From assembly GCF_036084755.1 (NCBI RefSeq), contig NZ_CP107968.1, forward strand, positions 8,006,001-8,070,000: 64,000 nucleotides of DNA. The letters are read 5' to 3'. The position numbers and the translations under genes were made by a program. Position 1 is the stretch's first letter, and every line of letters begins with the position of its first letter. The stretch is from Streptomyces sp. NBC_00370 (GTDB lineage: Bacteria; Actinomycetota; Actinomycetes; Streptomycetales; Streptomycetaceae). This document shows, piece after piece, positions 51,082 to 59,986 of this stretch. The notes beneath the pieces were generated by a model. That model made no database searches. It saw only the letters and a program-made list of their open reading frames with translations, and was not told where the DNA came from.

Positions 51082-52239
51082 TCAGGCCAGCGCGGCCAGT
51101 TGGGACCCGGCCAGCAGGAAACCGCCCACACCGAAGTCGGCGGTGCTGTCGTAGGTGATGGGCTGGCTCGACTCGGGGCGGTCGCCGACCTTCTGTACGT
51201 AGCCGAGGACACCGTCCGGATGGACGGCGGTGGCGACCAGACCGTTCCAGCCCCGCGCGGCGACCGGCAGCAGAGCCGCGCTGTCGACCAGGCCCGCACC
51301 GATCGCGTACGCCGTCCCGTACACGAAGAACGCGGTGCCGCTGGTCTCAGGGCCCGGCAGATGCGCGGCGTCGCCGAGGTTGACGTTCCAGAAGCCGTCG
51401 GTGCGCTGGACCTTGGCCGTGGCCGTCACCAACTGGCGCAGCGTGTCGCGGTATTCGGCGACATGGCGCTCGGCTGCGGGCAGCGCCTTGAGTGCCTTGG
51501 TGTGGGCGCCGGCCACCCAGCCGTTGCCGCGTGACCAGAACACCGGCTTGCCGTTGGGGGAGACGATCCCGCCGCGTACGAAGTTCGCGTCGCGGTACCA
51601 GAGGCCGGAGGCCGAGTCGTACAGACCCGGGCCGCCCTCGGCGTGCTTGGTGTGGCTGTAGAGGCTGTACAGCTTCTCCCAGTACTGCGGATCGTCGCGC
51701 AGCGCGCCGATCCGCGCGAACGAGGGCATCGCCATGTGCAGCGCGTCGTCCCACCACCAGTCGTCGTTCTTGCCCGGCTGGTCGGTGTAGACCATGCGGT
51801 GCAGCGACGTCTCGATCGCGTCGAGCTTCTGGTCGTCCGGTTCGATCTCGTACAGGTCGAGATAGGCCTGGCCCGCGCACTGGTTGTCCGCGTGCCGGGT
51901 GGTGGTGCCGCCGATCAGCCCGTAGTCGTGGCTCTCCGCCCAGTTCCTCGCGTAGTTCAGATAGGCCGTGTCGTTCGTCAGTCTGAACAGGGCCAACAGC
52001 CCGCTGAAGAAGGTCGCGTTGGCCCAGCCGTTGTCGCCCGGGTTGACGTGTGCGCCGATCCAGTGGTCGGCCACCCGCCGCAGAACGCTGATGATGTCGT
52101 CCCTGGACGGGAGTTGGGCGGACGGTGCGGCGGTGGTCGCTCGGCCGGACGCGGCGGTCGCCGTACCGGACAGCGCGGGAAGCAAGGTGGCTGCCGTCGC
52201 TGCCGCGACACCGCCGGCGATCAACTGTCGTCTATCCAT
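51082..52239 (-). CDS. Secreted glycoside hydrolase GH105-like
   Basis: A 385-residue exported (alpha/alpha)6-barrel enzyme. Tat-like signal (MDRRQLIAGGVAAATAA), and the GH105/GH88 motifs DDWWWDDALHMAMPSFARIG and FWSRGNGWVAGA. Such enzymes cleave unsaturated uronic acid residues from lyase products of pectin or rhamnogalacturonan. No polysaccharide lyase is in the window, so the partner is elsewhere. Confidence 0.88.
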   Translation of the reverse strand: MDRRQLIAGGVAAATAATLLPALSGTATAASGRATTAAPSAQLPSRDDIISVLRRVADHWIGAHVNPGDNGWANATFFSGLLALFRLTNDTAYLNYARNWAESHDYGLIGGTTTRHADNQCAGQAYLDLYEIEPDDQKLDAIETSLHRMVYTDQPGKNDDWWWDDALHMAMPSFARIGALRDDPQYWEKLYSLYSHTKHAEGGPGLYDSASGLWYRDANFVRGGIVSPNGKPVFWSRGNGWVAGAHTKALKALPAAERHVAEYRDTLRQLVTATAKVQRTDGFWNVNLGDAAHLPGPETSGTAFFVYGTAYAIGAGLVDSAALLPVAARGWNGLVATAVHPDGVLGYVQKVGDRPESSQPITYDSTADFGVGGFLLAGSQLAALA

Positions 52240-52334
52240 GTGAACTGCTCCTACATCTGTGGGGGTGCAGTCATCATCGACGCTTCGCCTTCACGGTGTC
52301 CATGGTCCGTACCAGGATTCCGGCGCTGCCGCGG

Positions 52335-52598
52335 CTACCAGCTGACGGTGTGGTCGGCTGCCGTCAGCACGGCCAGCACGATCAGGTCGGCGGCGCCCAG
52401 GGCCAGTCCGAGATACGCCCGGCCGCGGTGCCCGGTGCGCCGGACCAGCGCGAGCGTGCCCAGCACGAGTGCGGCGGGCCCGAGGAAGAGGTTGAACACC
52501 AGCAGCCCGACCAGGCCGAGGACGAAGGAGGCGACGGCCATCCCGTCGGCGGTACGGCGGGTCGACTCGGGGGTGCGCACGGGGGTCTTGACGGTCAT
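52335..52598 (-). CDS. DUF4190-like small membrane protein
   Basis: An 87-residue protein with two to three membrane segments (about 17-45 and 62-80): MAVASFVLGLVGLLVFNLFLGPAALVLGTLALVRR followed by GRAYLGLALGAADLIVLAVL. GGAG upstream. It follows a 53-residue membrane gene by 12 bases and probably shares its mRNA. Confidence 0.8.
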   Translation of the reverse strand: MTVKTPVRTPESTRRTADGMAVASFVLGLVGLLVFNLFLGPAALVLGTLALVRRTGHRGRAYLGLALGAADLIVLAVLTAADHTVSW

Positions 52599-52610
52599 GG
52601 TCCTGACTCC

Positions 52611-52772
52611 TTACGAGTGGCCCCGGCTGTGGGCGTGCCGCTTGCGCAGCGCGTACACCCCGAGCCAGCAGGCGATGACGGCGGCGGCGCCGAGCGCTAC
52701 GGGCAGCGGTACGTGCACGACGGCTCCGAGGACGACTCCGAACAGCAGCAACGCTCCGACGAGAACGAACAT
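52611..52772 (-). CDS. Tiny membrane protein, 53 residues
   Basis: MFVLVGALLLFGVVLGAVVH followed by a second helix (PVALGAAAVIACWLGVYAL) and a His/Arg-rich tail (RKRHAHSRGHS). AAGGAGAG precedes the ATG. The next gene (DUF4190-like) starts 12 bases after the stop, so the two are an operon. No family recognised. Confidence 0.7.
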   Translation of the reverse strand: MFVLVGALLLFGVVLGAVVHVPLPVALGAAAVIACWLGVYALRKRHAHSRGHS

Positions 52773-52926
52773 GTCTCTCCTTGGCTCTCGGGTGTCTCGC
52801 GGATCTTGTGCACTGCGCGTGCCCGAGCGTTACCGACGGAAACGGCGGCGGTGTGTGGTGCCACCCACATCCGGGGGCGGAGCTACGGTGTGCGCCTGTA
52901 TCGGAACCGACTTCCAGGGAGCCGTC

Positions 52927-53553
52927 GTGTCGTCAGCGTTCGAGGACCGTCCTGAGCGGGCCGGCTACCGGCGTTCGGCCGGGTCGCCGCGTGGCGAGGC
53001 CCGGCGGCTGGAACTGCTGGGCCGGGTCACCGACGACCTCGCGGCCAACGGGCTCGTGGACTTCTCGCTCCGGCGGGCCGCGCGGGCGGCGGGCGCCACC
53101 CACAAGGTGCTGCTCTACCACTTCGACGGGATCGACGACCTGCTCAGGCAGGCGATCGTCCAACTGCGGGAGCGCCGCGTCGACAAGGCCTTCACCGCGG
53201 CCACCGCGGGTCAGCCGCGCCGGCCGCTGGCGGACTGGGTGCGCGTGGTGTGGCCCGTCCTGGTGGGCGAGGAGGCGCGGGTGCTGGACCAGGCCATCGG
53301 GCTGGCGATGTACGACCCCGGGCGGCACGGCGCGCTCGGCCGCGAGGCGTCGCAGCAGTATCTGCCGCTGCTGCTGTCCATCTGCCCGGAGCACTGGCCG
53401 CAGCGGCGGAAGCTGGAGGTCGCCGAGATGATCCTCGCCGTGCTCAGGGGCTTCCTCGTGGACGCCAGGACGAGCGGCGACAGCGCGGGGATCGCCGCGG
53501 GATTCGAGGCGTTGGGCCGCGCGCTGGAGCGGGAGGAGGCCGCCGAGGAGTAG
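52927..53553 (+). CDS. TetR family transcriptional regulator
   Basis: A 208-residue repressor: helix-turn-helix region LRRAARAAGATHKVLLYHFDGIDDLLRQAI at about 42-72, and an all-helical ligand domain. GTG start at 52927 with AGGGAG. It lies just before a hydrolase gene whose promoter contains a 14-bp palindrome; likely its operator. Ligand unknown. Confidence 0.87.
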   Translation: MSSAFEDRPERAGYRRSAGSPRGEARRLELLGRVTDDLAANGLVDFSLRRAARAAGATHKVLLYHFDGIDDLLRQAIVQLRERRVDKAFTAATAGQPRRPLADWVRVVWPVLVGEEARVLDQAIGLAMYDPGRHGALGREASQQYLPLLLSICPEHWPQRRKLEVAEMILAVLRGFLVDARTSGDSAGIAAGFEALGRALEREEAAEE

Positions 53554-53579
53554 GGGCCCGGCGCGCGTGGACAGCATGC

Positions 53580-53593
53580 GAACCACGTGGTTC
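53580..53593 (+). promoter_or_regulatory. TetR-type palindrome before the hydrolase
   Basis: GAACCACGTGGTTC, a perfect 14-bp palindrome 27 bases after the TetR gene and 42 bases before the hydrolase start. Confidence 0.6.
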
Positions 53594-53634
53594 ACTTTAA
53601 GGACAGGGTGAATCTCGGCCACGGGGAGACCGGC

Positions 53635-54597
53635 ATGAGCATGTCCTTGAATCGGGAGAAGGTCCGCTTCGCCAGCGGCGGCACGGAGTGTGTGGCCTGG
53701 CACTATCCAGGGACCAACGGCGGATGCGTGGTCATGGCGGGCGGCGGGGGAGTCACCAAGGAGCCGGGCACCGACCGGTTCGCGAAGCGGTTCAACGCAG
53801 CGGGGTTCGCCGTCCTCGCCTTCGACTACCGCCGGCTGGGGGAGAGCGGCGGGCAGCCGCGCCAGGTCGTGCGCATGAGGGACCAGGTCGACGACTGGCA
53901 GGCGGCGATCGGCTTCGCCGCCACGCTTCCGGGGGTCGATCCGGCCCGGCTCGGCGTGTGGGGCTTCTCCCTGTCCGGCGGTCATGTCTTCCCGGTCGCG
54001 GCGCGCAATCCGCAGCTCGCGGCGGCAATCGCGCAGACACCGAACGCCGACGGCCCCGTGGCTTCCCGTAACGCGTCGCGCCACCAGAAGCCGCTCGCGA
54101 TGCTGAAGGTCACCGCGCTGACCCTGCTCGACATGCTGGGCGGTCTCGTCGGCCGCAAGCCCCTGCTGATCGGACTCTCGGGGGAGCCGGGTGAGACCGT
54201 CATGCTCGCCACGCCGGACGGCAGGCTCGGCGACCAGGTGCTCAACCCGGACAACGCGTATCCGCGGTGGCAGCAGGAGGTCGCGGCGCGCTCGGTGCTC
54301 AACTTCAGCCTGTACAAGCCCGGTCGGCACGCGTCCCGGGTGCGCTGCCCGCTCCTGGTCGTCGTGGCCGACCAGGACCAGTCGGTCCTCGCCGCACCGG
54401 CGGTGCGCGCCGCGGGGCAGGCGCGGGACGCCGAGCTGGTCCACGTACCCGGGGGACACTACGCACCCTTCCAGGACGCCCACGAAAGCGCCGTCGAAGC
54501 CGAACTGGACTTTCTGCGCCGCCGGTTGCTCGGCGAGGGCGCAGGGGGTCACGCCTCGCGCGGGGCGGCGCGGCCGGCGCCGGGGCGCGGGATCTGA
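53635..54597 (+). CDS. Alpha/beta hydrolase (dienelactone-hydrolase-like)
   Basis: A 320-residue hydrolase with GGGGVTKEPGTDRFAKRF (oxyanion region), nucleophile elbow GFSLSGG (Ser), acid in VADQDQSVL and histidine in PGGHYAPFQ. Cytoplasmic. The start was taken at ATG 53635 (GGGGAGA), with an in-frame ATG six bases later. It shares a direction and probably a transcript with the second hydrolase. The C-terminal tail is Arg/Gly-rich. Confidence 0.85.
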   Translation: MSMSLNREKVRFASGGTECVAWHYPGTNGGCVVMAGGGGVTKEPGTDRFAKRFNAAGFAVLAFDYRRLGESGGQPRQVVRMRDQVDDWQAAIGFAATLPGVDPARLGVWGFSLSGGHVFPVAARNPQLAAAIAQTPNADGPVASRNASRHQKPLAMLKVTALTLLDMLGGLVGRKPLLIGLSGEPGETVMLATPDGRLGDQVLNPDNAYPRWQQEVAARSVLNFSLYKPGRHASRVRCPLLVVVADQDQSVLAAPAVRAAGQARDAELVHVPGGHYAPFQDAHESAVEAELDFLRRRLLGEGAGGHASRGAARPAPGRGI

Positions 54598-54611
54598 GGG
54601 GGAGACCCGGG

Positions 54612-55454
54612 ATGACACTGATCGAGCTGTCGGCCGGACCGGTCGAGTACGAGGACACCGGCGGTGAAGGCCCCACCGTGGTGCTGCTGCACGGGCTGAT
54701 GATGGACTCCTCGCTGTGGTCGGGGCCGGTGGCCGAACTCGCCGCCGGCCACCGCTGTGTGACACCGACACTCCCGCTCGGGGCGCACCGCCACGCGACG
54801 CGCCCCGACGCCGACCTGTCGCTGCCCGGGGTGGCGAGGCTGGTCGTCGAGTTCCTCGACCGGCTCGACCTGCGGGACGTCACGCTGGTCGGCAACGACA
54901 CCGGCGGCGCCCTGGTCCAGCTCGTCATCGCGGGGGACGCGGCAAGGGTGGGCCGGGCCGTCCTCGTCTCGTGCGAGGCGTTCGACAACTTCCCGCCCGG
55001 ACTCACGGGCCGGACGCTGATGCTCACCGGCAAGCTGCCACCCCGGCTGTTCGGGATGTTCATGCAGCAGATGCGGCTACGGGCCGTGCGCCGCTCGCCG
55101 TTCGCCTTCGGTCAGTTGACCAGGCGGGGGGACGCGGCAACTCGCCGCTGGGTGGAGCCGGTGATGAAGCGTCAGGAGATCCGCCGCGACGCGGTCCGCA
55201 TGCTGCGCGCCGTGGGCGCCGACACCGATGTGCTGAGCGAGGCCGCCCTTCGGCTGCCGGACTTCGACCGCCCCGCCCTGGTCGTCTGGGCCCGCGACGA
55301 CCGGGTGATGCCACCGGCGCACGGCAGGCGACTCGCCGAACTCCTGCCGCACGGAAGCCTGGTGGAGATCGCGGACAGCCGCACCCTCGTCCCGCTGGAC
55401 CAGCCCGGTGAACTGGCGCGCGTGGTGCGGGAGTTCACCCGGCTGACGGTGTGA
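54612..55454 (+). CDS. Alpha/beta hydrolase with aspartate nucleophile
   Basis: A 280-residue hydrolase close to haloalkane-dehalogenase/epoxide-hydrolase-like proteins: oxyanion LLHGLMMDSSLW, nucleophile D96 in VGNDTGG, acid in WARDDRVM. The residue expected to be the catalytic histidine is Thr258 (DSRTLVPLDQP), so a second half-reaction may be lost or use another base. ATG 54612 with GGGGAGA upstream; 14 bases after the first hydrolase, so co-transcribed. Confidence 0.83.
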   Translation: MTLIELSAGPVEYEDTGGEGPTVVLLHGLMMDSSLWSGPVAELAAGHRCVTPTLPLGAHRHATRPDADLSLPGVARLVVEFLDRLDLRDVTLVGNDTGGALVQLVIAGDAARVGRAVLVSCEAFDNFPPGLTGRTLMLTGKLPPRLFGMFMQQMRLRAVRRSPFAFGQLTRRGDAATRRWVEPVMKRQEIRRDAVRMLRAVGADTDVLSEAALRLPDFDRPALVVWARDDRVMPPAHGRRLAELLPHGSLVEIADSRTLVPLDQPGELARVVREFTRLTV

Positions 55455-55798
55455 CACAAACGGTTGCGCCTTGCCGGGAGCGCCGGGTGTAAACCTGTGA
55501 GACAAGTCACGCTTCCCGTGGCAACGCGGCTTCGTGAAGCGGAGCGTCGGCGCGGCCTCAAGAACGTAAGCCGAGCGGAGCCGGCGCCTGGGTTTCCTGT
55601 GAGGGAACGGTGGAAATTCCGTGCCCTCACGGACCGTGTCGACTGTTGCTATCTGTAAACCGTTCGCTGGAATTATCGGTTCCATCTCCCCCTCGGGCAA
55701 CGATGTGAAGGCGCACCGGATGGTGTGCCTTGATGTGCATGGCCGCATGACGCGTGGGGCGTTCTGCGGGTGCGCATGACCGTGGGGGAGAAACACTG
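55455..55798. other. Gene-free region with a structured RNA candidate
   Basis: Between the hydrolase and the secreted protein. No coding frame is credible. It contains several nested inverted repeats from about 55495 to 55640 (for example GTGAGGG 55599-55605 with CCCTCAC 55624-55630 enclosing CGGTGGAAATTCCG), resembling the central part of a cobalamin-type riboswitch, but without the usual 3' B12-box. A GGGGGAG ribosome binding site lies near 55786. Confidence 0.4.
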
Positions 55799-56329
55799 AT
55801 GAACCGCATACGTTCCATGGCGGCGGCGGTGACCGTGGGGGCCGCCCTGTCGCTGCTGGGTACCGGAGTGGCGAGCGCGGGCACCGGACCCGTGCCGGGC
55901 ACGGGGTCCTCCGTACCCGCATCGGGCACGACCGCCAGTGAGACGGGCAATCCGCACAGCGCCCAGGCGGCCGCTGCCGGCGTCTGCACGGACGCCTACC
56001 AGATCGGCACCACGTCGTACGCCTACCGGGGCACGGAGACGATCGCCTCGGTCAAGCAGTTCTACTCGCCCACGTGCGACAAGAACTACGGCTACGTGTG
56101 GGTGTGGAAGTCGTTCCTGGACAAGAAGATCAACTTCGATCTGACCGTCGGAGTCTGGTCGTTCGAGCGCGAGTCGCTGGTCGGCAACAGGACCGTGTTC
56201 GACACACACGGCCAGGAGTTCTGGGGAAACGCCGCCGACACGACCGACGAGTGCACGTCCGGCGACGGCGCGATCAGCGTCGTCGGTGAGCAGGGCCAGT
56301 ACCACGCCCGCTCCTCCAAGCGCTGCTGA
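55799..56329 (+). CDS. Secreted hypothetical protein, 176 residues
   Basis: A Sec signal peptide (1-27) and a short Thr/Ser/Pro linker precede a domain beginning VCTDAYQIGTTSYAYRG and containing four or so cysteines (CTDAY, SPTCDKNYG, DECTSG, KRC). No family recognised. The start ATG has GGGGGAG upstream. The next gene is the RHS protein, 85 bases further on, so it could share its promoter. Confidence 0.72.
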   Translation: MNRIRSMAAAVTVGAALSLLGTGVASAGTGPVPGTGSSVPASGTTASETGNPHSAQAAAAGVCTDAYQIGTTSYAYRGTETIASVKQFYSPTCDKNYGYVWVWKSFLDKKINFDLTVGVWSFERESLVGNRTVFDTHGQEFWGNAADTTDECTSGDGAISVVGEQGQYHARSSKRC

Positions 56330-56368
56330 CCCCGGCGCGCCACCACCGCGCCGCTGACCCCGGCGCGC
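56325..56368. repeat. Two 16-bp direct repeats and a hairpin
   Basis: GCTGACCCCGGCGCGC at 56325-56340 and 56353-56368; between them CGGCGCG-CCACCAC-CGCGCCG can fold, a possible terminator after the secreted protein. Confidence 0.5.
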
Positions 56369-56414
56369 GGCCTGACCAGCCCATCGTCACCACCAAACTC
56401 GGGGAGAGACCCGC

Positions 56415-59400
56415 ATGTTCGGCATGCCATTGAACCGCCGTCGCAGACGGCTGGTTCCCCTGTCGGCCCTCGCCGTCGGCACGGCGACCATCACCTTCGC
56501 CGCCTTGATCCCGTCGGCCGCGGCGGCCGCGCCGCCGGCCGCACGCCCGACCGCATCGACGCACACCGCACCACCGTCCCCCTCGCCCTCCGGCGTCACC
56601 AGGGCCCCCGCCAGCAACGCGATCGGCGTGCCGGGCGCCGACCGTCCGCTCGTCGAACCGGACGCCTTCGCCGCCGGCTTCCAGGGGCTGGGCATCGGCC
56701 AGGTGCCCTGGTCGCAGTTCTGGCAGGCGCAGCCGTCCGACTCCGTCAGCGCCCAGGTCAACCTCGGCAACGGCAATCTGCTCGTCAGCGTCGCCGCCTT
56801 CGACATCGCGGACGCGGGGCCGGGACTGTCGCTCGGCAACGCCTACAACGGCCTCAACACCAGCTGGAAGGCGACCACCGGCAGTGACTACCTGATCCAC
56901 GAGGCCACCCCGGACGACGTCTATGTCCAGGGCCCTTCGAGCACCATCGCGGTGTTCGGCCGCAGCGGCTCCGGATTCACCCCCGCGCCCGGCTACAAGC
57001 AGGACCTGACCGAGGCGTCGGACAAGAAGTCCTTCACGCTCACCTCGCGGGGCAACGGCCAGAAGACCACGTTCACCCGCGCGGGCACCACCGGCGACGC
57101 GCGGGTCAGCAAGGTCGAGGACAAGAACGGCAACGCCACGACGGTCAGTTACTCCGGGGCCTTCACCTCGAAGATCACCTCGACCTCCGGCCGCACGCTG
57201 ACCTTCACCAACGACGGCGCCCACGTCACCAAGGTCGCCGACAACACCGGCAGGTCCGTGGGGTACGGCTACACCGGCGCGGACCTGACCTCGTTCACCG
57301 ACTCGGCGGGCAAGAAGACCCTCTTCGGCTACGACACCTCGCACCGGCTGACGAAGATCACCACACCCCGGGGCAACGTCACCACCTTCACCTGGGACAC
57401 CGTGCGCGTCGCCTCGGTCACCCGGGTCATCAACAAGGCGGCCGGCACCGGCAACACCACCGCGTTCCGCTGGGTGCTGCCCCAGCCGGGCTCCGAGGGT
57501 GAGGGCGTCGTCCGGATCACCGACCCGCGCGGCAAGAACACACTCAAGACCGTGGACGCCCGCTGGCGCGTGACGAAGACCGAGGACCCGCTGGGGCACA
57601 CCCGGTCCAAGACCTGGGGGCCCGACAACAACGTCACCAGCGCGGTCGACGGGATGGGCAGCGGCACGGCGGACGGCAACACCGTCAAGTTCGAGTACGA
57701 CGACGCCTTCAACCCGACCACGGCCACCCAGCCGACCGGCGCCCGGTCCACCATGAACTGGGTGCAGAAGTCGGGCGGTTACTACCCCGACACGATGACG
57801 TCCGCGTCGAGCCAGCAGGCCGCCAACGCCTACGACACGTCCGGCAACGTACTCAGCCAGAAGGACTCGACGTCCGGCGGCACCGCCGCGTCCTGGGACT
57901 ACACGTACAACCCCAAGTCCGGCACGATGACCTGCGGCGGCAAGCCGGGGCAGCGCTGCACGGCAACCGACTCGCGGGGGAAGAGGACCAGCTTCGGCTA
58001 CGACGCGAAGGGCGATCTCACCACCATCACCCCGCCGGGCCCGCAGAAGCCCCTCACCTACACCTACGACGACCTGGGCCGCGCCCGCACCGTCAAGGAC
58101 GGCCGGGGGATCGTCACCACCTACGGCTACGACGACCGCGACCGTGTTGTCTCGCAGCAGGCGGGTTCGGCCACGGCGGAGTTCGGTTACGACGACGACG
58201 GCAACATCGTCTCGCGCCGCACCCCCGCCGGTACGACGACGGTGACGTACGACGAGCAGAACCGCGAACGCACCCGCACCCTGCCCGGCACCGCCACCAC
58301 CTCCGTCACCTACGACCCCACGGGCAACGTGGCCTCCGCCGCCGACCCGTCGGGCACCACGGTGTACGGCTACGACGACGCCAACGCGCTCACCTCGCTG
58401 ACGGAGCCGGGCGGGGCCAAGACCGCGTACGAGTACGACAAGAACGGCAAGCGCACGAAGACGACGTACCCGGGAGGGACGACACAGAGCGTGACGCTGG
58501 ACAAGTCCAGCCGGCCCACCAAGATCGTCGCGGCGAACGGCAGTACGACCTTCTCGACGATCAGCTACGACTACGCCCAGTCCGGCAAGGACACCGACAA
58601 GGTCCGTACCCGTACGGCGGACGGCGCGGCGACCGCGTACAGCTACGACACGCAGGGCCGGCTGACCAAGGCCGTGGAGACCAAGGCCGGCGCCACGACG
58701 GCCGGTTGGTCGTACTGCTACGACAAGGCGGGCAACCGCACAGGATCGTCGACGGGCACCACGCTGCCCGCGGGATGTGACGGCGCCCAGGTCGACTACG
58801 CGTACGACGACGCGGGCGAACTCACCAGCCGCGACGGCGACTCGGGCTTCGGCTACGACAGCGCGGGCAACGAGACGTCGGCGGCGAGCCCCACCGGGGT
58901 CCGTACGGGCGGCAGTTGGTCGCCGTTCAGCCAGCTCGGCGGTTTCACCGACGACGGCGCCGCCACCGTCAACACGTACGCCGGGGTGGACAACAACCAC
59001 CGGCTCAGCAGCGACGGCACCACGTTCGTCAACACCGCCGTCGGGCTCAGCGGCCAGAGCGCGGCCGGTGCGGCGACCGGCTTCGTGCGGGAGCCCTCGG
59101 GCACCCTGACCGCCATCAAGACCGGCGGCGCCAGTCAGTACTACCTCACCGACGCCCAGGGCAGTGTGATCGGTCTGGTCGACGCATCGGGCAGGCGTAC
59201 GGCGACCTACTCGTACGGGCCCTACGGTGAGGCACGCACCAACTCGGGCCCCGCAGGCCAGCCGTACCGCTACACCGGCAGCTATCTCGATCCCAGCGGC
59301 CTCTACAAGATGGGTGCTCGCTACTACGACCCCGCACTGGGCCGCTTCACCCAGCCCGACCCTTCGGGCAAGGAGGCCAACCTCTATGCCTACGCCAACG

Positions 59401-59732
59401 GCGACCCCGTCAACCGCGCCGACCCCAGTGGTCTCTTCTCCTGGAGCAAGCTGGGCAAGGGGCTGGCCAAGGAGGTCGGGGGAGCCTTCGACGCCGAGGC
59501 CGTGCTCGGGATCGCGACCGAACTGGGCCAAGGGCACTACGTCAAGGCCGCGGCGGCGGCCGCGGGCACCGTGGCCGGTGCGATCACGGACGCGACGTGC
59601 ATCAGCGCGGCCGCGGCGGTGAGCCTGCCGACGGCCGGGGTGGGCGGCGCCGTCGTGGGTCTCGGCTGCGGATTCGCCGGCGACTTCGTCGGCAGCCAGG
59701 TCGAGAGCGCGGCCGAGGAGTCCTGGTCGTGA
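56415..59732 (+). CDS. RHS/YD-repeat protein with variable C-terminus
   Basis: A 1105-residue exported protein. A signal peptide (about 1-40, with RRRRR) is followed by a Ser/Pro linker, a region resembling RHS N-terminal domains, and about 800 residues of YD repeats (YGYDDRDR, FGYDDDGN, YEYDKNGK). The RHS core ends GRFTQPDPSGKEANLYAYANGDPVNRADPSGL at about 973-1007, where the DPxGL motif marks the cleavage point. The last 98 residues form an Ala/Gly-rich hydrophobic region (AGTVAGAITDATCISAAAAVSLPTAGVGG). Two small membrane genes follow at 59837. Confidence 0.9.
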   Translation: MFGMPLNRRRRRLVPLSALAVGTATITFAALIPSAAAAAPPAARPTASTHTAPPSPSPSGVTRAPASNAIGVPGADRPLVEPDAFAAGFQGLGIGQVPWSQFWQAQPSDSVSAQVNLGNGNLLVSVAAFDIADAGPGLSLGNAYNGLNTSWKATTGSDYLIHEATPDDVYVQGPSSTIAVFGRSGSGFTPAPGYKQDLTEASDKKSFTLTSRGNGQKTTFTRAGTTGDARVSKVEDKNGNATTVSYSGAFTSKITSTSGRTLTFTNDGAHVTKVADNTGRSVGYGYTGADLTSFTDSAGKKTLFGYDTSHRLTKITTPRGNVTTFTWDTVRVASVTRVINKAAGTGNTTAFRWVLPQPGSEGEGVVRITDPRGKNTLKTVDARWRVTKTEDPLGHTRSKTWGPDNNVTSAVDGMGSGTADGNTVKFEYDDAFNPTTATQPTGARSTMNWVQKSGGYYPDTMTSASSQQAANAYDTSGNVLSQKDSTSGGTAASWDYTYNPKSGTMTCGGKPGQRCTATDSRGKRTSFGYDAKGDLTTITPPGPQKPLTYTYDDLGRARTVKDGRGIVTTYGYDDRDRVVSQQAGSATAEFGYDDDGNIVSRRTPAGTTTVTYDEQNRERTRTLPGTATTSVTYDPTGNVASAADPSGTTVYGYDDANALTSLTEPGGAKTAYEYDKNGKRTKTTYPGGTTQSVTLDKSSRPTKIVAANGSTTFSTISYDYAQSGKDTDKVRTRTADGAATAYSYDTQGRLTKAVETKAGATTAGWSYCYDKAGNRTGSSTGTTLPAGCDGAQVDYAYDDAGELTSRDGDSGFGYDSAGNETSAASPTGVRTGGSWSPFSQLGGFTDDGAATVNTYAGVDNNHRLSSDGTTFVNTAVGLSGQSAAGAATGFVREPSGTLTAIKTGGASQYYLTDAQGSVIGLVDASGRRTATYSYGPYGEARTNSGPAGQPYRYTGSYLDPSGLYKMGARYYDPALGRFTQPDPSGKEANLYAYANGDPVNRADPSGLFSWSKLGKGLAKEVGGAFDAEAVLGIATELGQGHYVKAAAAAAGTVAGAITDATCISAAAAVSLPTAGVGGAVVGLGCGFAGDFVGSQVESAAEESWS

Positions 59733-59762
59733 CGGTGGCCCCGCCGCCGCACGACTGATCAC

Positions 59763-59816
59763 CGGGGGAGCGGGCAGGCGAGAGGACCCACGGTCCTCGC
59801 GCCTCCCGTCCCCCCG
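59763..59816 (+). terminator. Imperfect long hairpin between RHS and the small genes
   Basis: CGGGGGAGCGGG...and CCCGTCCCCCCG pair imperfectly across 59763-59816; it may reduce read-through into the small genes. Confidence 0.4.
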
Positions 59817-59836
59817 ACCCGGAGAAGGAGCAGAGA

Positions 59837-59986
59837 ATGAACCCGAACGCCGTTAGCGGGCGCGGTAGTTGGATACCTGACGGCACGGCGGGAGTAATCG
59901 TCGTGCTGTGCATCTTCGCCTTCGTGGTCGGCATGTTCGGCTACGGGATCTGGAACAAGCGACGCAAGGAACGGGGTGGCAGGTAA
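59837..59986 (+). CDS. Tiny membrane protein after RHS, 49 residues
   Basis: MNPNAVSGRGSWIPDGTAGV, then one membrane helix (about 18-40, VIVVLCIFAFVVGMFGYGIW) and a basic tail NKRRKERGGR. GAAGGAGC precedes the ATG. Its stop (TAA) overlaps the next ATG as TAATG. A position directly after an RHS gene is where immunity genes usually lie; that role is inference. Confidence 0.75.
   Translation: MNPNAVSGRGSWIPDGTAGVIVVLCIFAFVVGMFGYGIWNKRRKERGGR

Noticed and set aside
55495-55640. A confident cobalamin riboswitch
   Set aside because: The GGGAA-CGGTGGAAATTCCG core is suggestive, but the conserved 3' B12 box (AGCCAGGAGACC-like) is absent, so it is listed only as a candidate.
56274-59762. A 1162-codon open frame on the minus strand opposite the RHS gene
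   Set aside because: It mirrors the codon periodicity of the RHS gene; it has no ribosome binding site or domain and consists of Val/Arg/Gly/Ala runs typical of antisense frames in GC-rich DNA.
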